From Kitasatospora sp. NBC_01266 (GTDB taxonomy: Bacteria > Actinomycetota > Actinomycetes > Streptomycetales > Streptomycetaceae), in NCBI RefSeq assembly GCF_036242395.1, contig NZ_CP108458.1, forward strand, positions 7,006,001 to 7,070,000: a stretch of 64,000 nucleotides of DNA, given 5' to 3'. Both the position numbers and the translations under genes were made by a program. A model generated the notes under the pieces. That model was given only the letters and a program-made list of their open reading frames with translations. It did not search any database and was not told the origin of the DNA. This document shows positions 30,619 through 39,183 of this stretch, in pieces (the first letter of the stretch is position 1; each line of letters opens with the position of its first letter).

Positions 30619-32160
30619 ATGGCAGCCAGCAGCTCCGAGCAACGCACCCGGCCGCAGTCACCCGAGGCCGTCCCGCATGTGCGGGTCGCCGTGATCGGCT
30701 CCGGCTTCGGTGGGATCGGCGCCGGCGTGCGGCTGCGCCGGGCCGGCATCACCGACTTCGTGATCCTGGAGCGGGCCGACTCGGTCGGCGGCACCTGGCG
30801 CGACAACAGCTACCCCGGCTGCGCCTGCGACGTCCCCTCGCACCTCTACTCCTTCTCCTTCGCGCTCAACCCCGACTGGCCGCGCAGCTTCTCCGGCCAG
30901 GGCGAGATCCGCGCCTACCTGGAGCGGGTCACCGACACCTTCGGCGTGCGCCCGCACCTGCGGCTCAACCACGAGGTCATCGAGGCCCGCTGGGAGGCCG
31001 AGCAGGCCCGCTGGCGGGTCACCACCACGCGCGGCTGCTGGACCGCCGACGCCCTGGTCTCCGCCACCGGACCGCTCTCCGACCCGGCCGTCCCCGAGCT
31101 GCCGGGGCTGGCGGAGTTCCCCGGCCAGGTCTTCCACTCCTCCCAGTGGGACCACGACCTCGACCTGACCGGCAAGCGGGTCGCGGTGGTGGGCACCGGC
31201 GCCTCGGCGATCCAGATCGTGCCCGCGATCCAGCCCAGGGTCGGCCGGCTGACGCTCTTCCAGCGCACCCCCGGCTGGGTGCTGCCGAAGGTGGACCGGG
31301 AGATCAGCGAGCTGGAGAAGCGGGTGCACCGGGCTGTGCCGGCCACCACCGCGCTGCGCCGGGCGGCCCTCTTCGCGACCCGCGAGCTGCAGGTGGACGC
31401 CTTCGTGCGCCGCCCCGGCGCGCTCAAGCTGGTGCAGAAGCTGGCCGAGCGGTACCTGGCCCAGCAGATCCGCGACCCCGAGCTGCGGGCCAAGCTCACC
31501 CCCGACTACCGGATCGGCTGCAAGCGGATCCTGCTCAGCCAGACCTACTACCCGGCGCTGGCCGCGCCCAACGCCGAGGTGGTCGCCTCCGGGCTGCGCG
31601 AGGTGCGCGGCTCGACCCTGGTGGCGGCCGACGGCAGCGAGCACCAGGCCGACGTGATCATCTTCGGCACCGGCTTCCACGTCACCGACATGCCGATCGG
31701 CGCCAAGGTCTTCGGCGACCAGGGGCAGAGCCTGGCGGAGGAGTGGAAGGAAGGCATGGAGGCGCTGCGCGGCTCCACCGTGCGCGGCTTCCCCAACCTC
31801 TTCTTCGTGATCGGCCCGAACACCGGGCTCGGCAACAGCTCGATGATCCTGATGATCGAGTCCCAGCTGAACTACCTGATCGACGCGCTCGACACGCTGC
31901 ACTCGGTGGGCGCCACCGCGCTGCAGCCCACCGAGCGGGCCCAGCGGCACTGGAACCAGCGCCTGCAGCACAGGATGTCCCGCACGGTCTGGACCACCGG
32001 CGGCTGCCGCAGCTGGTACCTGACCGAGGACGGCAAGAACACCACCCTGTGGCCCGGCTCCACCAGCGCCTTCCGCCGCGCCACCCGCCGGATCGACCTG
32101 GCCGAGTACGACCTGATCAAGCGTCAGGTCCCCGCCGCCCCCGTGGAGGTAACCGCGTGA
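30619..32160 (+). CDS. Flavin-containing Baeyer-Villiger-type monooxygenase
   Basis: The 513-residue enzyme inserts oxygen next to a ketone (or oxidises a heteroatom) using FAD and NADPH. It has the FAD site GSGFGGIGAG, the second Rossmann site VVGTGASAIQIVP, and the BVMO fingerprint FPGQVFHSSQWDHD (FxGxxxHxxxW). The later FGTGFHVTD motif is also typical. The next two genes, an alpha/beta hydrolase and an SDR, overlap end to end, so a ketone-ester-alcohol pathway is likely. The set resembles the mycobacterial mymA operon start (monooxygenase, LipR, SDR). GAGAGGA precedes the ATG at 30619. Confidence 0.92.
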   Translation: MAASSSEQRTRPQSPEAVPHVRVAVIGSGFGGIGAGVRLRRAGITDFVILERADSVGGTWRDNSYPGCACDVPSHLYSFSFALNPDWPRSFSGQGEIRAYLERVTDTFGVRPHLRLNHEVIEARWEAEQARWRVTTTRGCWTADALVSATGPLSDPAVPELPGLAEFPGQVFHSSQWDHDLDLTGKRVAVVGTGASAIQIVPAIQPRVGRLTLFQRTPGWVLPKVDREISELEKRVHRAVPATTALRRAALFATRELQVDAFVRRPGALKLVQKLAERYLAQQIRDPELRAKLTPDYRIGCKRILLSQTYYPALAAPNAEVVASGLREVRGSTLVAADGSEHQADVIIFGTGFHVTDMPIGAKVFGDQGQSLAEEWKEGMEALRGSTVRGFPNLFFVIGPNTGLGNSSMILMIESQLNYLIDALDTLHSVGATALQPTERAQRHWNQRLQHRMSRTVWTTGGCRSWYLTEDGKNTTLWPGSTSAFRRATRRIDLAEYDLIKRQVPAAPVEVTA

Positions 32161-33092
32161 ACCACTCCGATCTCGTGCTGCCCGAGCCCGCCGAGCGGCT
32201 GCGGGTCCGCTCCGCCGACGGCAGCTGGCTGAACGTGGAGGCCTTCGGTCCCGCCGGTGCGCCGATGGTGGTGCTGGCGCACGGCTGGACCTGCAGCACC
32301 GCGTTCTGGGCGCCGGTGGTCAGCCGGCTGGCCACCGACCACCGGGTGTTCGCCTACGACCAGCGCGGCCACGGCCGCAGCGACATCCCCGCCACCCGGC
32401 GCGGCTACTCCACCGAGGCGCTGGCCGACGACCTCGAGGCGGTGGTCACCCGGGTGGTGCCCGAGGGCGAGCAGGCCGTGCTGGCGGGTCACAGCATGGG
32501 CGGGATGACCATCATGGCGGCCGGCGGCCGCGGTGCGGTGGCCGCCCGGACGGCGGCGGTGCTGCTCTGCAGCACCGGCCCGAACGACCTGACCGACCAG
32601 TTGCTGGTGGTCCCGCCGGCCCTGCGCGCACCGGCCGTCCGGCGGCTGCTGCACCGGCAGATCCTGCAGTCCCGGCTGCCGCTCGGCCCGGTCACCGGCC
32701 TCTCCAGGGCCCTGCTGAAGTACGCCACGATGGGGCCGGCCACCCCCGCCGAGCGGGTCGCCGCCTGCGCCGCGATCGTGCACGCCTGCCCGACCCCGGT
32801 GCGCGCCCACTGGGCCCGGGTGCTCGGCGAACTGGACGTCCGGCCCGGCCTGACCATGCTCGAGGCGCCCACCGCGATCCTGGTCGGCAGCCACGACAAG
32901 CTCACCCCGCCGGTGCACGCCCGCGCCATGCGCGCCGCGCTGCGCCGGGCCGACGGCCTGACCGAACTGCCCGGCACCGGCCACATGGCGCCGGTGGAGC
33001 GCCCCGACGAGGTCGGCGCCGAGATCCGCCGCCTGGTCACCAGCCATCTGACCGGCACCCACCCGACCCGCGAGAGGACCGACGTCGCATGA
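32157..33092 (+). CDS. Alpha/beta hydrolase of the monooxygenase operon
   Basis: This 311-residue alpha/beta hydrolase has the oxyanion HGW in VLAHGWTCS, the nucleophile elbow GHSMGG (Ser about residue 109), the acid Asp in GSHDKLTPP, and the base His in GTGHMAPVE. It would cleave the ester or lactone made by the monooxygenase. The GTG at 32157 overlaps the upstream stop (GTGA) and its own stop overlaps the SDR start (ATGA), showing tight coupling. Confidence 0.9.
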   Translation: MNHSDLVLPEPAERLRVRSADGSWLNVEAFGPAGAPMVVLAHGWTCSTAFWAPVVSRLATDHRVFAYDQRGHGRSDIPATRRGYSTEALADDLEAVVTRVVPEGEQAVLAGHSMGGMTIMAAGGRGAVAARTAAVLLCSTGPNDLTDQLLVVPPALRAPAVRRLLHRQILQSRLPLGPVTGLSRALLKYATMGPATPAERVAACAAIVHACPTPVRAHWARVLGELDVRPGLTMLEAPTAILVGSHDKLTPPVHARAMRAALRRADGLTELPGTGHMAPVERPDEVGAEIRRLVTSHLTGTHPTRERTDVA

Positions 33093-33985
33093 GTGTTCCG
33101 CCGCTGCACGCCCAGGTCGTCGTGGTCACCGGAGCCGCCCGCGGCCTCGGCGCCCTGATGGCCCGCAAGCTGGCCGACCGCGGGGCCCGGGTGGCCCTGG
33201 TCGGCCTGGAACCGGCCGAGCTGAAGGCCGCCGCCGAGCTGTGCGGCCCGGAGGCGACCAGCTGGGAGGCCGACGTCACCGACCTGGTCGCGCTCAGTGC
33301 CGCGGCCCAGCGGATCAAGGAGCACTACGGCCGGATCGACACCGTGGTGGCCAACGCCGGCATCGCGATCGGCGGGCCGCTGCTGGACAGCGACCCGGCC
33401 GCCTACAACCGGGTGATCGAGGTCAACCTGCTGGGCGGCGTCACCACCGCGCGGGCCTTCCTGCCGGCGCTCACCGAGACCCGCGGCTACCTGCTGCAGA
33501 TCGCCTCGCTGGCCGCGATCACGCCCGCGCCGCTGATGAGCGCCTACTGCGCCAGCAAGGCGGGCGTCGAGGCCTTCGCGCACGCGCTGCGCGCCGAGGT
33601 CGCCCACCAGGGCGTCAAGGTGGGGGTCGGCTACCTGAGCTGGACCGACACCGACATGGTGCGCGGCGCCGACCAGGACGACGTGATGCGCGAGATGCGC
33701 GCCAAGCTGCCCTGGCCGGCCAACCGGACCTATCCGATCGGCCCGGCGGTGGACCGGCTGGTGGCCGGGATCGCCCGCCGCTCCGCGCACGTCTACGCCC
33801 AGGCCTGGCTGCGCGGGATGCAGCCGGTGCGCTGGATCCTGCCGTCGCTGGTGGCCGCCGTCGGCTCCCGCGAGGTGGCCCGGATGGCGCCCCGGCTGGC
33901 CGCCACCGCCGCTGCCCGGCTGCGCCCGGTGGGTGCGGGCGGGGCGGCCGACGAGGCGTCCCGGGGCAGTCGGGCCGGACGGTAG
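33089..33985 (+). CDS. Short-chain dehydrogenase of the monooxygenase operon
   Basis: The 298-residue SDR has GAARGLG, DVTD, the VANAGIA motif, the Ser strand LLQIASLAA and YCASK as catalytic YxxxK. The C-terminal 60 residues (RGMQPVRWILPSLVAAVG and on) exceed the core and may contact membrane or substrate. It likely oxidises the alcohol or reduces a keto intermediate of the same pathway. It overlaps the hydrolase gene by ATGA. SadH-like enzymes of the mymA operon are the nearest analogue by context. Confidence 0.9.
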   Translation: MSVPPLHAQVVVVTGAARGLGALMARKLADRGARVALVGLEPAELKAAAELCGPEATSWEADVTDLVALSAAAQRIKEHYGRIDTVVANAGIAIGGPLLDSDPAAYNRVIEVNLLGGVTTARAFLPALTETRGYLLQIASLAAITPAPLMSAYCASKAGVEAFAHALRAEVAHQGVKVGVGYLSWTDTDMVRGADQDDVMREMRAKLPWPANRTYPIGPAVDRLVAGIARRSAHVYAQAWLRGMQPVRWILPSLVAAVGSREVARMAPRLAATAAARLRPVGAGGAADEASRGSRAGR

Positions 33986-34099
33986 GATCGGCCATCGTCA
34001 CACCGCTGGCCGGTCACTCCCGGTGACCGGCCACCGGTCGATCGCACGAGCCTGATCGTCCGGTCGCACGCCCCTGATCGTCGAAAGGCCGCGCAGCCG

Positions 34100-35149
34100 A
34101 TGGCCCCTCGCCTCTCCGTCGTCGTCCCGATCTACAACGTCGAGCGTTACCTCGAGGAGTGCCTCGACTCGATCGCCGCGCAGACCTTCGAGGACTTCGA
34201 GTGCGTCATGGTCGACGACGGCTCGACCGACTCCAGCGCCGCCATCGCCAAGGTGTACGCCGCCAAGGACGCGCGGTTCCGGCTGGTCCAGCAGGAGAAC
34301 AAGGGCCTGGGGGCGGCCCGCAACACCGGCTGGCGGCAGCTGGCCGAGGGCACCGAGTACCTGGCCTTCGTGGACAGCGACGACACCCTGCCGCCCGGCG
34401 CCTACCAGCTGATGATCAGCACGCTGGACCAGACCGGCTCGGACTTCGCGGCCGGCAACGTGCTGCGCTTCCGCTCGACCGGCTCCTACCAGTCCGGCGC
34501 GCACGTGAAGCCGTTCCGGCAGACCCGGCTGAAGACCCATGTCACCGAGCTCCCGCCGCTGGTCACCGACCGGACCGCGTGGAACAAGGTCTACCGGCGC
34601 GAGTTCTTCGACGGCGCGGGCATCCTGTACCCCGAGGGCATCCTGTACGAGGACGCCCCGGTCAGCGTGCCGCTGCACTACCTGGCCCGCGCCGTGGACG
34701 TGCTCGCCGAGCACATCTACCACTGGCGCGAGCGCGAGCTGGACGACCCGTCGATCACCCAGGGGCGCACCAACCCCAGGGGCCTGGTGGACCGGGTCCG
34801 CTCGATGGAGCTGGTCCGCGAGTGGCTGCTGGCCCGCCCCGAGCCGAAGTTCGCCGAGCACCTGCGCTCCTACGACCACAACTGCCTGGTCGAGGAGATC
34901 CCGATGTTCTTCTGGTGGGTGCCGGACGGCGACAAGGCCTACCGCGAGCTCTACCAGCAGCACGTCAGCCGGCTGCTGCAGTCGATCGGCACCGAGCGGA
35001 TCCGCGACCTGCGCACCCCGCTGCGGGTCAAGTACCAGCTGACGCTGGGCAACCGGATGGACGAGTTCGTCGCGCTGCAGCGCTTCCACCGGCTGTACCG
35101 GCGCCGGATGCGCCAGCTGCGCGCCCGGGCGGCGGCCGCCAAGGCCTGA
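34100..35149 (+). CDS. Family 2 glycosyltransferase (GT-A fold)
   Basis: The 349-residue enzyme begins with the GT2 pattern LSVVVPIYNVERYLEECLDS, then VDDGSTDSS, GLGAARNTG and the metal-binding FVDSDD. The second half contains AWNKVYRREFF and YEDAPVSVPLHY, as in enzymes adding sugars to teichoic-acid-like or glycerol-phosphate polymers. No membrane segments are visible, so it works at the inner face of the membrane. It is similar in layout to the gene at 39106-40152, which suggests paralogues. The ATG at 34100 fits the family start. Confidence 0.88.
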   Translation: MAPRLSVVVPIYNVERYLEECLDSIAAQTFEDFECVMVDDGSTDSSAAIAKVYAAKDARFRLVQQENKGLGAARNTGWRQLAEGTEYLAFVDSDDTLPPGAYQLMISTLDQTGSDFAAGNVLRFRSTGSYQSGAHVKPFRQTRLKTHVTELPPLVTDRTAWNKVYRREFFDGAGILYPEGILYEDAPVSVPLHYLARAVDVLAEHIYHWRERELDDPSITQGRTNPRGLVDRVRSMELVREWLLARPEPKFAEHLRSYDHNCLVEEIPMFFWWVPDGDKAYRELYQQHVSRLLQSIGTERIRDLRTPLRVKYQLTLGNRMDEFVALQRFHRLYRRRMRQLRARAAAAKA

Positions 35150-35194
35150 CACCCCGTCAGCGCGGGCAGTCGACCGACCCGCTAGCGTCGCGCC

Positions 35195-35968
35195 ATGACA
35201 ACTGCTCTCATCACCGGCGCGACCGCCGGTATCGGTGCCGCCTTCGCCCGCCGGCTGGCCGCGGACGGCCACGACCTGGTGCTGGTCGCCCGCGACACCA
35301 AGCGCCTGACCGAGGCGGCGCAGGCGCTGACCGACCGCTTCGGCGTGCACACCGAGGTGCTCACCGCCGACCTGGCCACCGAGGCGGGGATCGGCGCGGT
35401 CGAGGAGCGGCTGCGGGAGGCGGAGCGGCCGGTCGGGATCCTGGTCAACAACGCCGGCTTCGGCAACCAGGGCGCTTATCTGACCGCCCCGCTGGAGCAG
35501 GAACTGGCCATGCTCAAGGTGCACATCGAGGCGGTGCTGCGGCTGACCAGCGCGGCGGTGCCCGGGATGCGCGAGCGCGGCTTCGGCGGCGTGGTCAACG
35601 TGGCCTCGGTGGGCGCCTACGTGCCGCGCGGCACCTACGGGGCGAGCAAGGCCTGGATGGTCAGCTTCACCCTGGGCGCCGCGCGCGACCTGGCCGGCAG
35701 CGGGGTGCGGCTGCTGGCGCTCTGCCCCGGCTTCACCCGCACCGAGTTCCACCAGCGGGCCGGCATGGGCACCAAGAACGTCCCGTCCTGGGCCTGGCTC
35801 GCCGCGGACCGGGTGGTCGACGAGGCGCTGCGCGACCTGGCCCGGGGCCGCAGCCTGTCGGTGCCGAGCAAGCGGTACAAGCTGGTGGTGGCGATCGCCC
35901 GGCTGCTGCCGGCGGGCGGGCTCGGCGGCTTCTCCTCGAAGGCGGCCCGGACATATCGGGCAGACTGA
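35195..35968 (+). CDS. Short-chain dehydrogenase/reductase
   Basis: The 257-residue classical SDR has GATAGIG, DLATEAG, VNNAGFG, VNVASVGAYVP and the catalytic Tyr-Lys in YGASK. The end segment SVPSKRYKLVVAIARLLP resembles SDRs of the DltE/YqjQ type found in cell-envelope contexts. It follows the glycosyltransferase gene by 45 bp and may be in the same transcript. The substrate is unknown. Confidence 0.88.
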   Translation: MTTALITGATAGIGAAFARRLAADGHDLVLVARDTKRLTEAAQALTDRFGVHTEVLTADLATEAGIGAVEERLREAERPVGILVNNAGFGNQGAYLTAPLEQELAMLKVHIEAVLRLTSAAVPGMRERGFGGVVNVASVGAYVPRGTYGASKAWMVSFTLGAARDLAGSGVRLLALCPGFTRTEFHQRAGMGTKNVPSWAWLAADRVVDEALRDLARGRSLSVPSKRYKLVVAIARLLPAGGLGGFSSKAARTYRAD

Positions 35969-36025
35969 CAGGATCCAGACGTTCCCCGGGGTGGGCCGGC
36001 GGCGTACGGAATAAATGGGTGGGCG

Positions 36026-36058
36026 TAGCTCATTATTAGGTCAGCTAACAATGAGCTA
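36026..36058. promoter_or_regulatory. 33-bp palindrome, operator of the ABC exporter
   Basis: TAGCTCATTATTAG (36026-36039) and CTAACAATGAGCTA (36045-36058) are inverted copies in 13 of 14 positions around GTCAG. The site is strikingly AT-rich for this genome and lies 33 bp before the ABC start, so it overlaps the promoter. It has the form of a MarR/TetR-type site. No regulator gene is next to it. Confidence 0.7.
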
Positions 36059-36091
36059 TCCTCTTCATGTTGCCGTCCCCCAGGAGGTCCC

Positions 36092-37972
36092 ATGAGGCCA
36101 GACACCATCAACTGGACACCGCCCGTCCGCGACCCGGACGAGCCGCGCCCGCCCGCGCAACTGCGCCGGATCCTGGCGCTGTTCCGCCCCTACCGCGGGC
36201 GGCTGGCGGTGGTCGGGCTGCTGGTCGGCGCCTCCGCCGTGGTCTCGGTGGCCACACCGTTCCTGCTGCGGGCCGTGCTCGACGTGGCCATCCCGCAGGG
36301 CCGCACCGGCCTGCTCAGCCTGCTCGCGCTCGGCATGATCGCGGCCGCCGTGGTGAACAGCGTCTTCAACGTGCTGCAGACGCTGATCTCCACCACCGTC
36401 GGTCAGCTGGTCATGCACGACCTGCGCACCGGCGTCTACACCCACCTGCAGCGGATGTCGCTGGCCTTCTTCACCCGGACCCGCACCGGCGAGGTGCAGT
36501 CCCGGATCGCCAACGACATCGGCGGCATGCAGTCCACCGTCACCTCCACCGCCACCTCGCTGGTCTCCAACCTGACCACCGTGGTCGCCACCGTGGTCGC
36601 CATGGCCGCGCTCGACTGGCGGCTGACCGTGGTCTCGCTGCTGCTGCTCCCGCTCTTCGTCTGGATCAGCCGCCGGGTGGGCAACGAGCGGCGCCGGATC
36701 ACCACCGAGCGCCAGAAGCAGCTGGCCCGGCTCTCCTCGGCCGTCCAGGAGTCCCTCTCGGTCAGCGGCATCCTGCTCGGCCGCACCATGGGGCGCTCCG
36801 ACTCGCTCGCCCGCGAGTTCACCCAGCAGAGCGACGAGCTGGCCGACCTGGAGGTGCGCTCCAGCATGGCCGGGCGCTGGCGGATGAACGTGATCCAGAT
36901 CGTGATGTCCGCGATGCCGGCGGTGATCTACTGGGCGGCCGGTCTGACCGCGGGCCACGGCGGCACCCCGATCGTCTCGATCGGCACCCTGGTCGCCTTC
37001 GTCACGCTCCAGCAGGCGCTCTTCCGCCCCTCCGTCCAGCTGCTCTCCACCGGCGTGGACGTGCAGACCTCGCTCGCGCTCTTCCAGCGGATCTTCGAGT
37101 ACCTGGACCTGCCGGTGGAGATCGCCGAGCCCGCCGACGCGGTGCGCCTGCCCGCCGTGCGCGGCGAGGTCCGGTTCGAGCACGTGGACTTCGGCTACGA
37201 CCCCGAGCGCCCGGCCGGCACCCTGGCCGACATCGACCTGACCGTCCCGGCCGGCAGTTCGCTGGCCCTGGTCGGTGAGACCGGTTCCGGCAAGACCTCG
37301 CTCAGCTACCTGGTCCCGCGCCTGTACGACGTGACCGGCGGCCGGGTCGCCATCGACGGGGTCGACGTGCGCGAGCTGGCCTTCGAGACGATCTCCTCGG
37401 CGGTCGGCGTGGTCTCCCAGGAGACCTACCTGTTCCACGCCTCGGTTGCCGAGAACCTGCGCTTCGCCAAGCCCGAGGCCACCGACGAGGAGCTGGTCGA
37501 GGCGGCCCGGGCGGCCCAGATCCACGACCACATCGCCGGCCTGCCGGACGGTTACGACACCCTGGTCGGCGAGCGCGGCTACCGCTTCTCCGGCGGCGAG
37601 AAGCAGCGGCTGGCGATCGCCCGCACCATCCTGCGCAACCCGCCGGTGCTGATCCTGGACGAGGCGACCAGCGCGCTGGACAACCAGACCGAACGGGCCG
37701 TCCAGCAGGCGATCGACGCGCTGGCGGTGGGGCGCACCACGATCACCATCGCGCACCGCCTCTCCACGATCCGCCAGGCCGACCAGATCGCGGTGCTGGA
37801 GGCCGGCCGGGTGGTGGAGCTGGGCACCCACGAGGACCTGCTCGACCTCGGCGGCCGCTACGCGGCGCTGCTGCGCCGCGAAGCGCCGACCGGGCCCGAG
37901 CACGCGGGCGGGCCCGGTGAGCCGGTCGCGGTGGGCGCGGCGGCTCAGGCGGCCTTGGGCGACTCGTTGTAG
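36092..37972 (+). CDS. ABC exporter, fused membrane and ATPase domains
   Basis: The 626-residue half-transporter has six membrane helices in residues ~40-320 (for example VGLLVGASAVVSVATPFLL). The ATPase domain at ~355-600 has Walker A GETGSGKT, Q-loop VVSQETYLFHASV, signature FSGGEKQRLAIARTI, Walker B VLILDEATSALD and switch His in IAHRLSTI. It is of the MsbA/multidrug type and should work as a dimer; the substrate may be a drug or lipid. AGGAGG precedes the ATG. Transcription is probably controlled at the palindrome just upstream. The 3' end overlaps the convergent plsC-type gene by 28 bp. Confidence 0.92.
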   Translation: MRPDTINWTPPVRDPDEPRPPAQLRRILALFRPYRGRLAVVGLLVGASAVVSVATPFLLRAVLDVAIPQGRTGLLSLLALGMIAAAVVNSVFNVLQTLISTTVGQLVMHDLRTGVYTHLQRMSLAFFTRTRTGEVQSRIANDIGGMQSTVTSTATSLVSNLTTVVATVVAMAALDWRLTVVSLLLLPLFVWISRRVGNERRRITTERQKQLARLSSAVQESLSVSGILLGRTMGRSDSLAREFTQQSDELADLEVRSSMAGRWRMNVIQIVMSAMPAVIYWAAGLTAGHGGTPIVSIGTLVAFVTLQQALFRPSVQLLSTGVDVQTSLALFQRIFEYLDLPVEIAEPADAVRLPAVRGEVRFEHVDFGYDPERPAGTLADIDLTVPAGSSLALVGETGSGKTSLSYLVPRLYDVTGGRVAIDGVDVRELAFETISSAVGVVSQETYLFHASVAENLRFAKPEATDEELVEAARAAQIHDHIAGLPDGYDTLVGERGYRFSGGEKQRLAIARTILRNPPVLILDEATSALDNQTERAVQQAIDALAVGRTTITIAHRLSTIRQADQIAVLEAGRVVELGTHEDLLDLGGRYAALLRREAPTGPEHAGGPGEPVAVGAAAQAALGDSL

Positions 37973-38613
37973 ACCGGGGCCAGCTCCTGCTCGGACAGCT
38001 CGTGGATCGCGGCCATCACCTGGTCGGTCACCTGGCGGCGGGCCTTGGCCGAGCGGGCCTGGCCGTGCAGCTCGGAGAAGTCCAGCGGCTCGCCGAACCG
38101 CACCGTCACCTTGCGCAGCCGTGGTCGGCGCTTGCCCACCGGCAGGATCTTCTCGGTGCCCGCCAGCGCCACCGGCACCACCGGGACGCCGGCGGTCAGC
38201 GCCAGCCAGGCGACGCCGGTCTTGCCCCGGTAGAGCCGGCCGTCCAGCGAGCGGGTGCCCTCGGGGTAGATCCCGAAGGCCTTCTTCTCCTCCAGGATCT
38301 CCAGCGCGGCGTTCAGCGCGGCCTGGGCCAGGTGGACCTCGCCGCGCTGCACCGGGACGGCGTCGATCGCCTTGAAGAACGCCCGGGACAGCCGGCCCTT
38401 GAAGCCGGTCCCGGTGAAGTACTCCGCCTTGGCCAGGAAGCTGATCGGGCGCGGTGCGGTGAGCGGGATCACCACGCTGTCGATGAACGACAGGTGGTTG
38501 CTGGCCAGGATCACCCCGCCCTTGCGCGGCACGTTCTCCAGCCCCTCGATCCTCGGCCGGTAGACGGCCTTGGCGAGCGGCTTGAGCACGAGCTTGGTGA
38601 TGATCTTGATCAT
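37945..38613 (-). CDS. 1-acyl-glycerol-3-phosphate acyltransferase (PlsC-type)
   Basis: The 222-residue enzyme has the acyltransferase motif NHLSFID (NHx4D), PRPISFLAKAEYF, the substrate motif YPEGTRS and VPVVPVAL. It would add the second fatty acid to lysophosphatidate in phospholipid synthesis, at the inner membrane. The length is normal for small PlsC proteins. It converges with, and overlaps the end of, the ABC exporter gene. The start ATG at 38613 matches the family. Confidence 0.9.
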   Translation of the reverse strand: MIKIITKLVLKPLAKAVYRPRIEGLENVPRKGGVILASNHLSFIDSVVIPLTAPRPISFLAKAEYFTGTGFKGRLSRAFFKAIDAVPVQRGEVHLAQAALNAALEILEEKKAFGIYPEGTRSLDGRLYRGKTGVAWLALTAGVPVVPVALAGTEKILPVGKRRPRLRKVTVRFGEPLDFSELHGQARSAKARRQVTDQVMAAIHELSEQELAPVYNESPKAA

Positions 38614-38718
38614 GCGGACCCTCCCCGGGCACCTGGTCCTGGACCGTCCCGGTGCCGACTGACGCTTTTTCTAGAATGACCTTTCATACCATCAGCTCGA
38701 CGGGACGGGGCGGCAAGG

Positions 38719-39183
38719 GTGAGCGGAGTCACGACGGTTCTGCTGCTGGTGGTGCTGGCCACCGCGGTTGCCACCGGGGCTCGGCACTGGAGCATCCCCG
38801 CGCCCTCCCTGCTGGTGGTGGCCGGGGTGCTGGTGGGGCTGCTGCCGTTCCTGCCCAGGTTCCAGGTGCCGCCCGAGGTGATCAGCGTGGTGGTGCTGCC
38901 GCCGCTGCTCTACGCCTCCGCCGAGGAGATCTCCTGGCGCGAGCTGAAAGCGGTCTGGCGGCCCGTCACCGTACTCGCCCTCGGGCTGGTGCTGGCCGGT
39001 GCCTTCACGGTCGGCGCGATAGCGACCTGGCTCACCCCGCTGCCGGCCCCGATGGCCTTCGTACTGGGCGCGGTGCTGGCGTCCACCGGGGGGAGCTGTG
39101 ATCCCTCAGCCGCCGCTCTTGCGCAGGCCCGCCTTCAGGGTGCGCGGCAGCCGCCCCGCCCGGCGCAGTTCGTCGTACGGTAG
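38719..39183 (+). pseudogene. Truncated Na+/H+ antiporter (CPA1/NhaP-type)
   Basis: The first about 125 residues are a normal antiporter N-terminus with four hydrophobic helices: VLLLVVLATAVATGARHWSI, PPEVISVVVLPPLLYASAEE, VLALGLVLAGAF, FVLGAVLAST. In the family LGAVLAST is followed by DPVAV, which carries the ion-binding Asp. Here it changes to GGSCDPSAAALAQ, which is the antisense of the neighbouring glycosyltransferase 3' end. The other roughly 400 residues are missing. It is therefore a broken gene joined to foreign sequence at about 39087-39095. Confidence 0.8.

Noticed and set aside
36065..38632. Very long antisense open frames, for example 36065-38632 (-), 42046-45156 (+), 50430-52322 (+), 60557-63634 (-).
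   Set aside because: They lie opposite well-identified genes (ABC exporter, sbcC, acyl-CoA ligase, dnaE2) and have low-complexity composition expected from high-GC shadow frames.
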